DNA of 64,000 nucleotides from Allobosea sp. (lineage in GTDB: Bacteria; Pseudomonadota; Alphaproteobacteria; Rhizobiales; Beijerinckiaceae): NCBI RefSeq assembly GCF_017308015.1, contig NZ_JAFKFW010000003.1:124001-188000 (forward strand), given 5' to 3'. The notes beneath the pieces are model-generated. The model saw only the letters and a list, made by a program, of their open reading frames with translations, was not told where the DNA came from and ran no database searches. The stretch's first letter is position 1. Each line of letters starts with the position of its first letter. Position numbers and translations under genes: made by a program. Of the stretch, positions 1 to 8,740 are shown piece after piece.

Positions 1-1281
1 GCTCTGACCTCGCTCAACTCGACCAAGGCCGATGCGGTGCAATCGCAGTACCGTCTCGCCACCGGCAAGAAGGTCAACTCTGCCGTCGACAATCCGGTCA
101 ACTTCTTCACCGCCGCCGGCCTGAACGCCCGCGCCGGCCAGTTGACCGACCTCCTCGACGGCATCTCCAACGGCGTCCAGACAATCACCGCCGCTTCGCA
201 GGGCATCGACTCGGTCACCAAGCTGGTCAATTCGCTGCAGTCGACGATCAAGCAGGCTCAGGCTGACGCCGCCGCGAACCGCCCGACCCAGACCGGTTCG
301 GCGAACACGGCGGCTTCGACCCCGAACGGGAAGATCGGCGGCGGCGCTGTCGGCACCAAGTCCGCCAAGGACGTCGCGCTCGACACCAAGCTCGGCGGAA
401 CTGCCGGTGTTGCCACCGCGACCACCGACGGCGCTCTCGGCCTTGCCGCGAACATTGCGGTCACCGTCAGCGCCGGCAACACCACCTTCACCTCGACGTC
501 GCTGACCGCCAACTCCACGGTTCGTGACTTGGTTGCCGAGATCAACAAGTCCGGTGTTGCCACGGCGAACATCGATGATGGCGGTCACCTCGTCGTCACT
601 GGTACGGGTTCCGACACGCTCAAAGTCGGTATCGCTTCGAACGCTGTCGCCGCCACGGCGCTCGCCGACTCGAAGACCAACGTCAACGACAACGAGAAGC
701 TCGGCCTGGCTCAGACCCTGGGCGCCACCGGCATCAGCGCGTCGGTGAACTCGGCCGTTCGTGCTAATCTGGTCAGCCAGTTCAACGATCTGACCAAGCA
801 GATCGACCAACTGGCCAAGGATTCGGGCTTCAATGGCAAGAACCTGCTGACCGGCGACAAGCTCTCGATCGTCTTTAACGAGAAGACCGGCGCCAACCAG
901 TCCAAGCTCGACGTTCAGGGCACGACCCTCACGGCTGCGAATCTGGGTATTCTCCAGGCCGGATCGTCCGATACGGCGACCAGCTTCGACATCCAGAACG
1001 ACACGTCTCTGTCGGGCGCCGCCGATGCGCTGACCAACGCATTGACCACGCTGCGCTCGACCTCCTCGTCGCTGGGTGCCAGCCTCTCGACTGTTCAGGC
1101 TCGTCAGGATTTCACGAAGAATCTCGTGAACACCCTCACCCAGGGCGCGGACAATCTGGTCATGGCCGACACCAACGAGGAAGGCGCCAAGCTCCTCGCC
1201 CTGCAGACCCGCCAGCAGCTGTCGCAGACCGCTCTGTCGCTGTCGAACCAGGCCGACCAGGCAGTTCTGCGCCTGTTCTGA
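1..1281 (+). CDS. Flagellin, 5' end cut by window edge
   Basis: Structural subunit of the flagellar filament. The frame is open from base 1 and the visible 426 residues lack only the first few of a flagellin. The N-terminal helix segment (RLATGKKVNSAVDNPVNFF) and the C-terminal segment ending in QTALSLSNQADQAVLRLF match the D0/D1 regions that polymerise, and the centre has a Flagellin_IN-like stretch with TVRDLVAEINKSG and VTGTGSDTLKVGI. It is closely related to the complete flagellin immediately downstream, so the two are tandem paralogues. A strong hairpin terminator follows at 1333-1371, so it is probably transcribed separately from the second copy. The GTG at 37 is internal and not the start. 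Confidence 0.93.
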   Translation, partial: ALTSLNSTKADAVQSQYRLATGKKVNSAVDNPVNFFTAAGLNARAGQLTDLLDGISNGVQTITAASQGIDSVTKLVNSLQSTIKQAQADAAANRPTQTGSANTAASTPNGKIGGGAVGTKSAKDVALDTKLGGTAGVATATTDGALGLAANIAVTVSAGNTTFTSTSLTANSTVRDLVAEINKSGVATANIDDGGHLVVTGTGSDTLKVGIASNAVAATALADSKTNVNDNEKLGLAQTLGATGISASVNSAVRANLVSQFNDLTKQIDQLAKDSGFNGKNLLTGDKLSIVFNEKTGANQSKLDVQGTTLTAANLGILQAGSSDTATSFDIQNDTSLSGAADALTNALTTLRSTSSSLGASLSTVQARQDFTKNLVNTLTQGADNLVMADTNEEGAKLLALQTRQQLSQTALSLSNQADQAVLRLF

Positions 1282-1332
1282 TCTTCGTCCGCAGAAGCGG
1301 GCAGCCTGCAGGACGCGGGCCGAAGCACATGG

Positions 1333-1371
1333 AAACGGCGGGGCCGCAAGCCCCGCCGTTTTCGCGTTTTT
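1333..1371 (+). terminator. Rho-independent terminator after first flagellin
   Basis: A 12-bp perfect stem (1333-1344 with 1350-1361, arms AAACGGCGGGGC and GCCCCGCCGTTT) with a 5-nt loop is followed by a T-rich run to 1371. It lies 52 bp after the stop codon of the first flagellin and before the promoter region of the second. Confidence 0.88.
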
Positions 1372-1475
1372 AACCCTGTTGCGGCAGCGTTAACGGATTA
1401 TTAGCCTTAACAAATGATGATCGGTCCGATCCAAACCGGGCAAGCGCCGCGACCGCGCTCTCAGGGGACCGAGAC

Positions 1476-2825
1476 ATGGCGAATACGATTCTTTCCGGCG
1501 GCGTCCGCAACAACCTGCTGACGCTCCAGCAGACCACGGCCCAGCAGAGCGTCATCCAGAATCGACTCGCCACCGGCCGCAAGGTCAATTCCGCGATCGA
1601 CAACCCGGTCAACTATTTCACCTCGATGAACCTCAACGACCGGGCCGATCAGCTTTCCGGCCTCCTTGACGGCATCTCCAACGGCATCCAGACCATCCAG
1701 GCTGCCTCCAAAGGCATCGACGCGATCACCAAGCTTGTGCAGTCGCTGCAATCGACCATCAAGCAGGCGCAGTCCGACAACGCCAGCAACCGGCCGACTG
1801 CCGTCGGCGACCAGAGCAACGGCACGTCGACCGTGCTCGGCAAACTCGGTGGCACGGGCTACACCGGTTCGAAGAGCGCAAAGGACATCGCCCTCGATGC
1901 CAAGCTTGGCATCCCGGCTGCCCCGGCCTCCTATAATGCGACGACAGGCGCGACGACCGACGCGTCCCTTGGCATCGGCGCGACCATGACGCTCTCGATC
2001 AGCGCCGGCAGCACGACCTTCGTCTCCACGACGCTGACGGGCACGTCGACCGTGCGCGACCTTGTCAACGAGATCAACCGCTCCGGCATCGCCACCGCCT
2101 CTGTCGACAGCAGCGGCAAGCTCAATGTCACCGGTACGGGCTCGGATACGCTGAAGATCGGTATAGCGGCTGGAACCGATGCCGCTGCGCTCACCAACGC
2201 GCAAGCCAATACCGGCAACGCGAACGCGGCCCTGGGCCTGCCGTTGACCACGGGCGCCACCGGCATCCTCTCCAGCGGTGGCAACTCCACCGTCCGCACC
2301 AACCTGATCAACCAGTTCAACGATCTCTCCAACCAGATCGACCAGCTTGCCAGGGACTCCGGCTATAACGGCAAGAACCTGCTGACCGGCGACAAGCTCT
2401 CGATCATCTTCAACGAGAAGACCGGCACCAACCAGTCGAAGAGCGACATCCAGGGCGAGACGATCACCGCCGCCAATCTGGGCGTTCTCACGGCCGTCAG
2501 CGGTACGCCGGCCAACAGCAAGCAATTCAACATCCAGGACGACACCTCGCTCAACAACATGGCCGACGTGCTGACCGGCGCGCTGACCACGCTGCGCTCG
2601 ATCGCCTCGACTTTCGGTTCGAGCCTCTCGGTCGTGCAGACCCGTCAGGATTTCACCAAGAACCTGATCAACACGCTCACGGTTGGCGCCGACAACCTCG
2701 TCCTCGCCGATCCGAACGAGGAAGGCGCCAAGCTGCTCGCCCTGAACACCCGCCAGCAGCTCTCGCAGACGGCGCTGTCGCTGGCGAACCAGGCCGACCA
2801 GGGCGTGCTCCGGCTCTTCGGCTGA
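1476..2825 (+). CDS. Flagellin, second tandem copy
   Basis: Filament subunit of 449 residues, complete. It starts at ATG 1476 with an AGGGGA ribosome binding site about 8 nt upstream. The N-terminal region (RLATGRKVNSAIDNPVNYF) and C-terminal region (QTALSLANQADQGVLRLFG) are nearly the same as in the upstream copy, while the central, surface-exposed part has extra residues around 145-165 (AAPASYNATTGATT). A Flagellin_IN-like segment lies near residues 180-240. FlbT and FlaF genes follow at once on the same strand, the usual alphaproteobacterial arrangement in which they control flagellin translation and export. Two copies may give a mixed filament; this is inference. Confidence 0.95.
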   Translation: MANTILSGGVRNNLLTLQQTTAQQSVIQNRLATGRKVNSAIDNPVNYFTSMNLNDRADQLSGLLDGISNGIQTIQAASKGIDAITKLVQSLQSTIKQAQSDNASNRPTAVGDQSNGTSTVLGKLGGTGYTGSKSAKDIALDAKLGIPAAPASYNATTGATTDASLGIGATMTLSISAGSTTFVSTTLTGTSTVRDLVNEINRSGIATASVDSSGKLNVTGTGSDTLKIGIAAGTDAAALTNAQANTGNANAALGLPLTTGATGILSSGGNSTVRTNLINQFNDLSNQIDQLARDSGYNGKNLLTGDKLSIIFNEKTGTNQSKSDIQGETITAANLGVLTAVSGTPANSKQFNIQDDTSLNNMADVLTGALTTLRSIASTFGSSLSVVQTRQDFTKNLINTLTVGADNLVLADPNEEGAKLLALNTRQQLSQTALSLANQADQGVLRLFG

Positions 2826-2873
2826 CGCCGAAGACGCCGCCCGCCCTCCCCCCAGCCAGAAGGCAGGTCCGCC

Positions 2874-3266
2874 ATGGCCCTCAAGGTCGAACTCAAGCCG
2901 CGCGAACGCATCATCATCGGCCAGGTGGTGATCCGCAACGACGAGCAGCGCACGCGCTTCTTCATCGAAGGCGACGCGCCCATTCTGCGCGAGAAGGACA
3001 TCCTCACGGCCGCGACCGCCGACACGCCGGCCAAGAAGATCTATCTCGCGATCCAGCTGATGTATCTGGCGCAGGACCCGACGCATGAGCACGAGACCTA
3101 TTTCCAGCTCGTGCGTGACTTCGTCAACGCTGCGCCCAGCGCTCTGCAGCATGTTCACGAGATCAATAACCGCATCTTAAGCGACGACCTCTACAAGGCT
3201 CTCAAGGCAGCGAGAAAGCTGATCGCCTACGAAGCGGAACTGATCGAGAATGCAAAACGGGTTTAA
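2874..3266 (+). CDS. flbT: Flagellar biosynthesis regulator FlbT
   Basis: FlbT in alphaproteobacteria binds flagellin mRNA and adjusts its translation and stability in response to hook assembly. The 130-residue protein has the family's typical length and opening (MALKVELKPRERIIIGQVVI), with the RTRFFIEGDAPILREKDIL segment that is well conserved. It starts 48 bp after the second flagellin and its 3' end overlaps flaF by 17 bp, so flbT and flaF are translationally linked. Its target here is presumably one or both flagellin transcripts immediately upstream. Confidence 0.95.
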   Translation: MALKVELKPRERIIIGQVVIRNDEQRTRFFIEGDAPILREKDILTAATADTPAKKIYLAIQLMYLAQDPTHEHETYFQLVRDFVNAAPSALQHVHEINNRILSDDLYKALKAARKLIAYEAELIENAKRV

Positions 3267-3621
3267 CGCCTACGCTGCCGCGGCCAAGACTGCCCAATCC
3301 GTCGTTTCGCCTCGCGAACTCGAAGCTTCCCTTCTGATCAAGGCCGCCATGCGCCTCCAGGCCGTCGCCGACGACTGGAACCTGCGCGACCGCGAGCTCG
3401 ACGACGCGCTGACCTATAACCGCCGCCTGTGGACCCTGCTGGTCTCCGCCGTGACCGCCGAGGACAATCCGCTCCCGGTCGGCATCAAGACCAACATCCT
3501 CGGCCTCGCCAATTTCATCTTCAACCAGACCTTCAGGATCTCGTCCGATCCGCACCCGCAGGCTCTCGCCGCGCTGATCGGCATCAACCGCGACATCGCG
3601 GCGGGGCTCCGCGGGCGCTGA
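3250..3621 (+). CDS. flaF: Flagellin chaperone/regulator FlaF
   Basis: FlaF is the partner of FlbT in alphaproteobacteria, needed for flagellin synthesis or secretion and thought to act as a flagellin chaperone. The 123-residue protein carries the family's helical N-terminus (MQNGFNAYAAAAKTAQSV) and the conserved NRRLWTLLVSAV segment near residues 57-68. Its start codon lies inside the end of flbT. It ends 34 bp before a strong bidirectional hairpin that separates it from flgL coming the other way. Confidence 0.94.
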   Translation: MQNGFNAYAAAAKTAQSVVSPRELEASLLIKAAMRLQAVADDWNLRDRELDDALTYNRRLWTLLVSAVTAEDNPLPVGIKTNILGLANFIFNQTFRISSDPHPQALAALIGINRDIAAGLRGR

Positions 3622-3655
3622 GCGCCCTCCCGCGAAAACCGATGGTCCACTTGCC

Positions 3656-3690
3656 AAAACGCCGCCCGGGAGGGCGGCGTTTTGGTTTCA
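3656..3690. terminator. Bidirectional terminator between flaF and flgL
   Basis: A 12-bp perfect stem (3656-3667, AAAACGCCGCCC, with 3672-3683, GGGCGGCGTTTT) and a 4-nt loop. The A tract on one side and T tract on the other let it serve both the rightward flaF transcript and the leftward flgE-flgK-flgL transcript, which converge here. Confidence 0.85.
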
Positions 3691-3712
3691 GCGCAAAGCA
3701 CCGTCCTGATCG

Positions 3713-5227
3713 TCAGAGATAGTTGGTCAGCGACAGCTTGGAGAGCATCGAGGTCACCTGATAGCTCGCCTGAAGCTGCGTCTGCAGCGAGAGAATCTGC
3801 GTCGCGACCTCTTCGGTCGTGACGTTCTCGACACCGGACAGCGTCGTCTGCAGATAACCCTTGGTGCTCTGGTGGCGCTCCTTGGCGCTGGCCAGGGCAT
3901 TCTGGGCAGTGCCCAACTCGGTGATGATCTCCGCCGGCTTCTGGGTAGCGCCACCGAAGCCGAGCTTTTCGCCGACCCGCGCGGCCATCGCGTCATAACC
4001 GGCCTGCGCCTCCGGGTCGCTGGCCGGGAAAGTCGAGACCGCCATGATCGCGAACTGCGCGAGACCAACACGGAAGGCCTGCTCATTGGCCCGTGCGCCG
4101 GTGCCGACGACCTGCCCCTGGTCGATCTGGACCGTTGCGGTGTTGCGGGCGGGGTCATTGCCGTCGTCACCCCGATACCAGGTCACCGTCGTCAGGTCCG
4201 TGCCGGCATTGCTCGGCGGCGTGACGGTCGTGGCGAAATCCGGGCCCGGTACGCGCTTCGGCGGGGCGCTGGTGCTGCCGGCGAAGAAGTCGGCGGCCGC
4301 CATCTGGGCCGATGCGGCGGGAAGCGTCGTCTTGGCCTCCCGCTCGAGGGCACGCTCGATCGACACCCGCAGGGCACCGGCGGTATCGGCGGGCGTCGCT
4401 CCGATCTCGAACGTGTCAGCCGCCGCTCCATCGGTTCCCGCAGCCCGGGCGGTCAGCACGACCTCCTCCTGGGTTCCATCGGGCAGGGTGAGCTTGAGCT
4501 TGACGGTGTCGCCCGGCTGGGGCTGCGCCGTCACGTCAACGGCCAGGTTCGAAGGTGCCCCGTTGCTGTAGGTCGCGACCAGGGCCGTGCCGCTCGCCAT
4601 GGCTCCCGAGAGCTTGAAGCCGTAGACCGAGTTTTGGTCGGTAACCGTCACGCTCGTCGTGGTCGGCATATCCGTCGTCAGCCGCCCGCGGCCGTTGCCG
4701 ACATCGGCCAGCCTGCGCTCCTCGATCAATTGCCGGAGGCCGACCTTGCCGGCGCCGTCGCCGTTCATGATCTCGTCGAAGCTGGCGGTGGGTTGCGTAT
4801 CGGAGGTCTTCCCGGAGAAGAGGTAGCGCCCATTGACCGATGTGTTCAGCAGATCGAGCGTCTGCTTGAGCTTCTCTTCGGCCAGCACCTGCGGGGCCGA
4901 GCGGCCGCCGGCGGTCGGCACATAGCTGTTGGAGCGCATGTCGTTGCGCGCTTCGGCCGCGATCTTGGCGAAGGTCTCGACGCTCTGCGACGACAGCTTG
5001 AGGTTCACATTGGTCAGCTCGATGCCGCTCAGCCATGAATCGATCTGCGCGACCTTGCCGTTGAGATCGAGGCTGAGGCGCCGGTCGATACCGAGGTCGC
5101 CATAGCTGGTGCTGCGCTGCTTGGTGTCGAGCTGGCGCTGGAGATCGTCGAACCGGGCGCGGGTCGAGACGAACTCGTTGGGCTTTGCCGCGCGATAGGC
5201 GCCGGTCCCGTAGCTGGTGATGGTCAT
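3713..5227 (-). CDS. flgL: Flagellar hook-filament junction protein FlgL-like
   Basis: FlgL (HAP3) joins the hook to the filament together with FlgK. The 504-residue protein has a flagellin-like helical N-terminus (RLSLDLNGKVAQIDSWLSG around residues 48-66), the NTSVNGRYLFSGKTSDTQP segment near 128-146 that is typical of FlgL, and a C-terminal coiled segment ending TSMLSKLSLTNYL. It is longer than enterobacterial FlgL, with an expanded middle domain, as is common in Rhizobiales. It starts 7 bp after flgK, so the two form one operon with flgE. The distant similarity leaves some room for another junction protein, but position supports FlgL. Confidence 0.85.
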   Translation of the reverse strand: MTITSYGTGAYRAAKPNEFVSTRARFDDLQRQLDTKQRSTSYGDLGIDRRLSLDLNGKVAQIDSWLSGIELTNVNLKLSSQSVETFAKIAAEARNDMRSNSYVPTAGGRSAPQVLAEEKLKQTLDLLNTSVNGRYLFSGKTSDTQPTASFDEIMNGDGAGKVGLRQLIEERRLADVGNGRGRLTTDMPTTTSVTVTDQNSVYGFKLSGAMASGTALVATYSNGAPSNLAVDVTAQPQPGDTVKLKLTLPDGTQEEVVLTARAAGTDGAAADTFEIGATPADTAGALRVSIERALEREAKTTLPAASAQMAAADFFAGSTSAPPKRVPGPDFATTVTPPSNAGTDLTTVTWYRGDDGNDPARNTATVQIDQGQVVGTGARANEQAFRVGLAQFAIMAVSTFPASDPEAQAGYDAMAARVGEKLGFGGATQKPAEIITELGTAQNALASAKERHQSTKGYLQTTLSGVENVTTEEVATQILSLQTQLQASYQVTSMLSKLSLTNYL

Positions 5228-5234
5228 CGCGGCC

Positions 5235-7091
5235 TCACACTCTCATCAGCACGTCCATCATCTCCTTCATCGTGGAGATGATGCGGGCGTTGGCGGCATA
5301 GGCGGTCTGGAGTTCGATCAGCATCGACATCTCCTGGTCGACATTGACCTGGGCCGTCGTCTGGAAGCGGCTCTGGATCGAGGCGAGAGCGACCTGCTGC
5401 CCCTCGTCGAGGCGTTTGGCCGCCTCGACGGCCTGCCCCTGCGAGGACACCACGCGCTGGACGAAATTGGTGATCGTGCCGGAGAAAGGCGCCGTCGCCC
5501 CGTCCGGCGAAGAACGGTTGTCGAAACTGCGGACGCTGCTCGTCAGGCTGGCCAGCAGTGCCTTGGGGCGTGTCGTGTCGCCAGCAGCCGTGCCGGCCGG
5601 GCCGACAAGCAGCGACCTGTCATTGATGACGTCGGCATTGACCGAGATGCGCGCCGCCAGACCGGTCTTGCGCGTGGCCTCGTCGTAGGAGGCGAAGAAG
5701 GGCTTGTTGTCCGCATCGACGAAGAGGGGCATCCCGGTCGTCGGGGCGTCGGCGGTCAGCGCACTGGTCTTGGCACTGAGCCCGGAGACACGTCCGCTCG
5801 GCTCGGTGATCTGCAGCACCGAGCCGGTATTCGTGACTGCGAAACCGGTTGCGCCATTCGCATTGAGCGCACTCTGGATCTGGCTCGCGACCACGGCCGG
5901 ACCGGCCGAGAAATCGATCGCGATCACCGTCGTGTTCGGCTCGCTGCTGGGCGGCAGGGTCGCTCCGGCCGGCGCATTGACGAAGGTGAAGTGCCTCGCC
6001 GGACCTGGCGGCGTCGGTGCGTAGTCGAAGGTCAGCGTGTTCAGGCGCTGCTTGGCGGGGTCGAAGCCGAGATCGAGCTCGCGACCGGTCGGCGTGGGGG
6101 ATCCCGCCGGATACGCCGTACTCTGCAACGAATGCTCCGACAGCGCCTTCGCCATCTGGGCGGCAATCTCGTCGAGCTGTGCCTGAGCCTGGACCAGCGT
6201 CTTGTCGCGCAGCTCTATATTGGCCGCGATCTCGCCCGAGCGGAAGATCCGGTTGGCGATTGCGTCGGAGGCGTTGCCGGAAGCATCGATGATCTTGATC
6301 GTGCCGACGCCGCGCTGGGTCGGGTCGGTGCTCCACTGGTTGTCCGGGCCCAGGCCGGAATGCTCGTCGAACTTGAAGGTGACGGCCGCCGTCCCATCGA
6401 AGAGCTGCGTGCCCGAGCCGGTCACCACGCTGACCGAACCGCGCGCATCCTCGGTGGTCTTGATGTCGACATATTGCGACAGCTCGGACAGGATCAGGTC
6501 CCGCTGGTCCTTGAGCGCGGCGGTCGCGCCGTCGTTCGGGCTGCCGACGATGCGGGTATTGACCTTGGACAGCGCGCCCAGCAGGTCATTGACCTTGCCG
6601 ACGGCGCTGGCGATGCTGGATTCGGCCTGACTGCGCAGCGCCTGCACGCCGTTGGAAAGCGTGTTGAGCTGGCGCGCGAGCTGCGTCGCGTTGTCGATCA
6701 CCTGCGAGCGCAGGCTATAGGACGACGGATCGTTCTGGAGCGACTGCAGCGCCCCGGTGAACTTGTTGAAGATCGTGTCCAGCGCGGTCGAGCTGCCTGG
6801 CGCGCCGTAGAGCTTGTCGAGATTGGACAATGCACTCGCACGGGTCGACGTGTAGGCAGCCCCTGACGCCTCCTGCCAGAGCTGATGCTGGACGATCTTG
6901 TCGAGCAGGCGCTGGACCTGCGTGCTCTGCACGCCGATCGTGTGCCCGGTCAGGCTGTCGGCGGTCGAGACCGTGCGTCGGACATAGCCCGTCGTCCCCG
7001 CATTGGCGACGTTCTGCGAGACGACGCCGATGCCGACCTGAGCGGCGTTGAGGCCGCCGATCGCCGTGTTGAGGGAAGTGCTCAGGCCCAT
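5235..7091 (-). CDS. flgK: Flagellar hook-associated protein FlgK
   Basis: FlgK (HAP1) is the first hook-filament junction protein. The 618-residue product has the rod/hook N-terminal motif (LNTAIGGLNAAQVGIGVVSQNVANAGTTGY is partly visible from residue 7 to 36) and the C-terminal QEMSMLIELQTAYAANARI segment typical of FlgK. I chose ATG 7091, which has AGGAG at the right distance; a TTG two codons upstream would sit too close to that site. It lies between flgE and flgL on the same strand, with a small hairpin between it and flgE. Confidence 0.93.
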   Translation of the reverse strand: MGLSTSLNTAIGGLNAAQVGIGVVSQNVANAGTTGYVRRTVSTADSLTGHTIGVQSTQVQRLLDKIVQHQLWQEASGAAYTSTRASALSNLDKLYGAPGSSTALDTIFNKFTGALQSLQNDPSSYSLRSQVIDNATQLARQLNTLSNGVQALRSQAESSIASAVGKVNDLLGALSKVNTRIVGSPNDGATAALKDQRDLILSELSQYVDIKTTEDARGSVSVVTGSGTQLFDGTAAVTFKFDEHSGLGPDNQWSTDPTQRGVGTIKIIDASGNASDAIANRIFRSGEIAANIELRDKTLVQAQAQLDEIAAQMAKALSEHSLQSTAYPAGSPTPTGRELDLGFDPAKQRLNTLTFDYAPTPPGPARHFTFVNAPAGATLPPSSEPNTTVIAIDFSAGPAVVASQIQSALNANGATGFAVTNTGSVLQITEPSGRVSGLSAKTSALTADAPTTGMPLFVDADNKPFFASYDEATRKTGLAARISVNADVINDRSLLVGPAGTAAGDTTRPKALLASLTSSVRSFDNRSSPDGATAPFSGTITNFVQRVVSSQGQAVEAAKRLDEGQQVALASIQSRFQTTAQVNVDQEMSMLIELQTAYAANARIISTMKEMMDVLMRV

Positions 7092-7111
7092 CGTCAACTC
7101 CTGTTGCGAGA

Positions 7112-7131
7112 GGCAGCCCTTCTGGGCTGCC
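7112..7131 (-). other. Hairpin between flgE and flgK
   Basis: A perfect 8-bp stem (GGCAGCCC 7112-7119, GGGCTGCC 7124-7131) with a 4-nt loop in the 59-bp gap between the flgE stop and the flgK start. On the coding strand it is not followed by a T tract, so it is more likely a processing or mRNA-stability element, or at most a partial terminator, than a full stop. Confidence 0.55.
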
Positions 7132-7150
7132 GCTTAGGCAGATGCGTCGC

Positions 7151-8563
7151 TCAGCGGATGATGTTGAACACCGCGCTCAACATCTCCTGCGCGGTGGTGA
7201 TGACCTTGGTGTTGGCCGAATAAGCCTGCTGGGTGACGATCATCTTGGAGAATTCGTCGGCGATATCGGTGTTCGACTGCTCGACGCTGCCGCCGACCAT
7301 CTGCGAGGTGCCGAGGCCGATGATCGGCGGGCCGGATTCGATCGTCTCCTCGAAGGCGCCGCCGTCGAGGCGCTTCAGCGAGTTGTCGGCGTTGAAGCGG
7401 GCGACCGAGACCTGGGCGAGCGCGACGACCTGGCCGTTGCTGAAGGTGCCGATCACCTGGCCCTCGGCCGAGACAGAGACGCGGTCGAGCGTGCCGGCGG
7501 TGTAGCCGTCCTGGCGGATGCTGCGCGCATCGATCTGACCGCTGACGTCGCCGTTCTGGGTCACGCCGTTGCCGCCGGTCGTCAGGCTGATGCCGGTGAT
7601 AGGGGTCCCGTTGATCGTCATGTCGGGCAGCAGGATATTGCCGCCCGAAGGAGCGATCATCTGGCCGGCCGAATCGAACTTGATGTCGCTGTCCGCCTTG
7701 ACATAGGCCACCTGGCCCGTAGCAGCGCTTGTGTTCTGCGCGATGAACAGGCTCCAGGTCCCGGACGAGGCGGGCGTGGGCGGGGTCGTGGTCAGGTCCG
7801 CAGCGGTGGCACCGGCGGTCTTCGCCCAGCGCATCTCGACGCTGGTGGCGCGTCCGAGTTCGTCATAGACGGTGACCGACCCACCGGGGATCGTTGTGCC
7901 GAGGAAATTCGTGATGTTCTGACCCAGGATCACGTCGTGCGGCACGCTGGGCGTCAGGGTCGTGCCATTCGTAACCGAAGCCGCGTCCAGCAAATCACTG
8001 CCGCCTTGCGCCTTCTGGGTCGTGGCCGGCACAGCCGGGATATTGGCGCGGTATTCGATCGAGGTCGTGGCCTTGGCCGGGAACTGCTCCTTCGTGATGC
8101 GCAGCACTTCCGGCTGCGTGCCGATCAGCTGGCCGGTGACCTGGTCGATCTTCAGGCCCTTGAGATAGTAGCCGGCGCCGTTGACCAGATAGCCGTTCGC
8201 ATCGAAGTCGAAATCGCCACGCCGTGTATAGAGGTTGGTATTGGCGAACTGGGTGTTGGCGCCGACGCCGCTCTGGCGCTGATCGACAACGAAGAAACCA
8301 TCACCGTTGATCGCGATATTGGTGTCGATGCGGGTCGGGTTGAGATCGCCCTGGATCGAGTTCGTCGCCTGGCTGAAGGCCTGGACCGAGCCGGCGACCT
8401 GTCGCCGCAGCGCCGCGTCCGGCACGAGGTCGGCAAAGGCCGTATCGACGCGCTTGTAGCCCGCCGTCCGCGAATTCGCGATGTTTCCGGAGATGTTCTC
8501 GAGCGCATAGGACTGCGCCGTCATTCCCGAAACCGCCGTGGTCAGCGCACTGAAAACACCCAT
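7151..8563 (-). CDS. flgE: Flagellar hook protein FlgE
   Basis: FlgE polymerises to form the flagellar hook. The protein from ATG 8563 is 470 residues with the rod-protein N-terminal motif (ENISGNIANSRTAGYKR near residues 20-36), a FlgE-type middle region, and the C-terminal motif NTDIADEFSKMIVTQQAYSA followed by TKVITTAQEMLSAVFNIIR. The open frame extends 14 codons further upstream, but the internal ATG has a GAGGGT ribosome binding site and matches the family start MGVFSALTTAVSGM. It heads the leftward flgE-flgK-flgL group. Confidence 0.94.
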   Translation of the reverse strand: MGVFSALTTAVSGMTAQSYALENISGNIANSRTAGYKRVDTAFADLVPDAALRRQVAGSVQAFSQATNSIQGDLNPTRIDTNIAINGDGFFVVDQRQSGVGANTQFANTNLYTRRGDFDFDANGYLVNGAGYYLKGLKIDQVTGQLIGTQPEVLRITKEQFPAKATTSIEYRANIPAVPATTQKAQGGSDLLDAASVTNGTTLTPSVPHDVILGQNITNFLGTTIPGGSVTVYDELGRATSVEMRWAKTAGATAADLTTTPPTPASSGTWSLFIAQNTSAATGQVAYVKADSDIKFDSAGQMIAPSGGNILLPDMTINGTPITGISLTTGGNGVTQNGDVSGQIDARSIRQDGYTAGTLDRVSVSAEGQVIGTFSNGQVVALAQVSVARFNADNSLKRLDGGAFEETIESGPPIIGLGTSQMVGGSVEQSNTDIADEFSKMIVTQQAYSANTKVITTAQEMLSAVFNIIR

Positions 8564-8740
8564 GGAACCCTCACCTCGACCGGCAGCCCCCCAAGGGCGG
8601 CCCACAACTCTGAGGCCGGGTTCTGCACGGCGCGTGCCACGTGCGGTGTCTTGCTATTTCAAGGAGTTGGATCGTTTACGAAAGGTTTCGAGGCAGTTCG
8701 AGCCGGGCAGAAACGCCCTTGCCGGCAGAATCTGCCGGGT

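Noticed and set aside
1385..1415. CtrA binding site before flagellin 2
   Set aside because: Two TTAAC half-sites are present but with 12 bp between them, not the TTAA-N7-TTAA arrangement.
1461..3158. 565-codon open frame on the minus strand across flagellin 2 and flbT
   Set aside because: Antisense to strongly supported genes, no recognisable domain, and composition (Arg/Gly/Val-rich) typical of frames created by high GC third positions.
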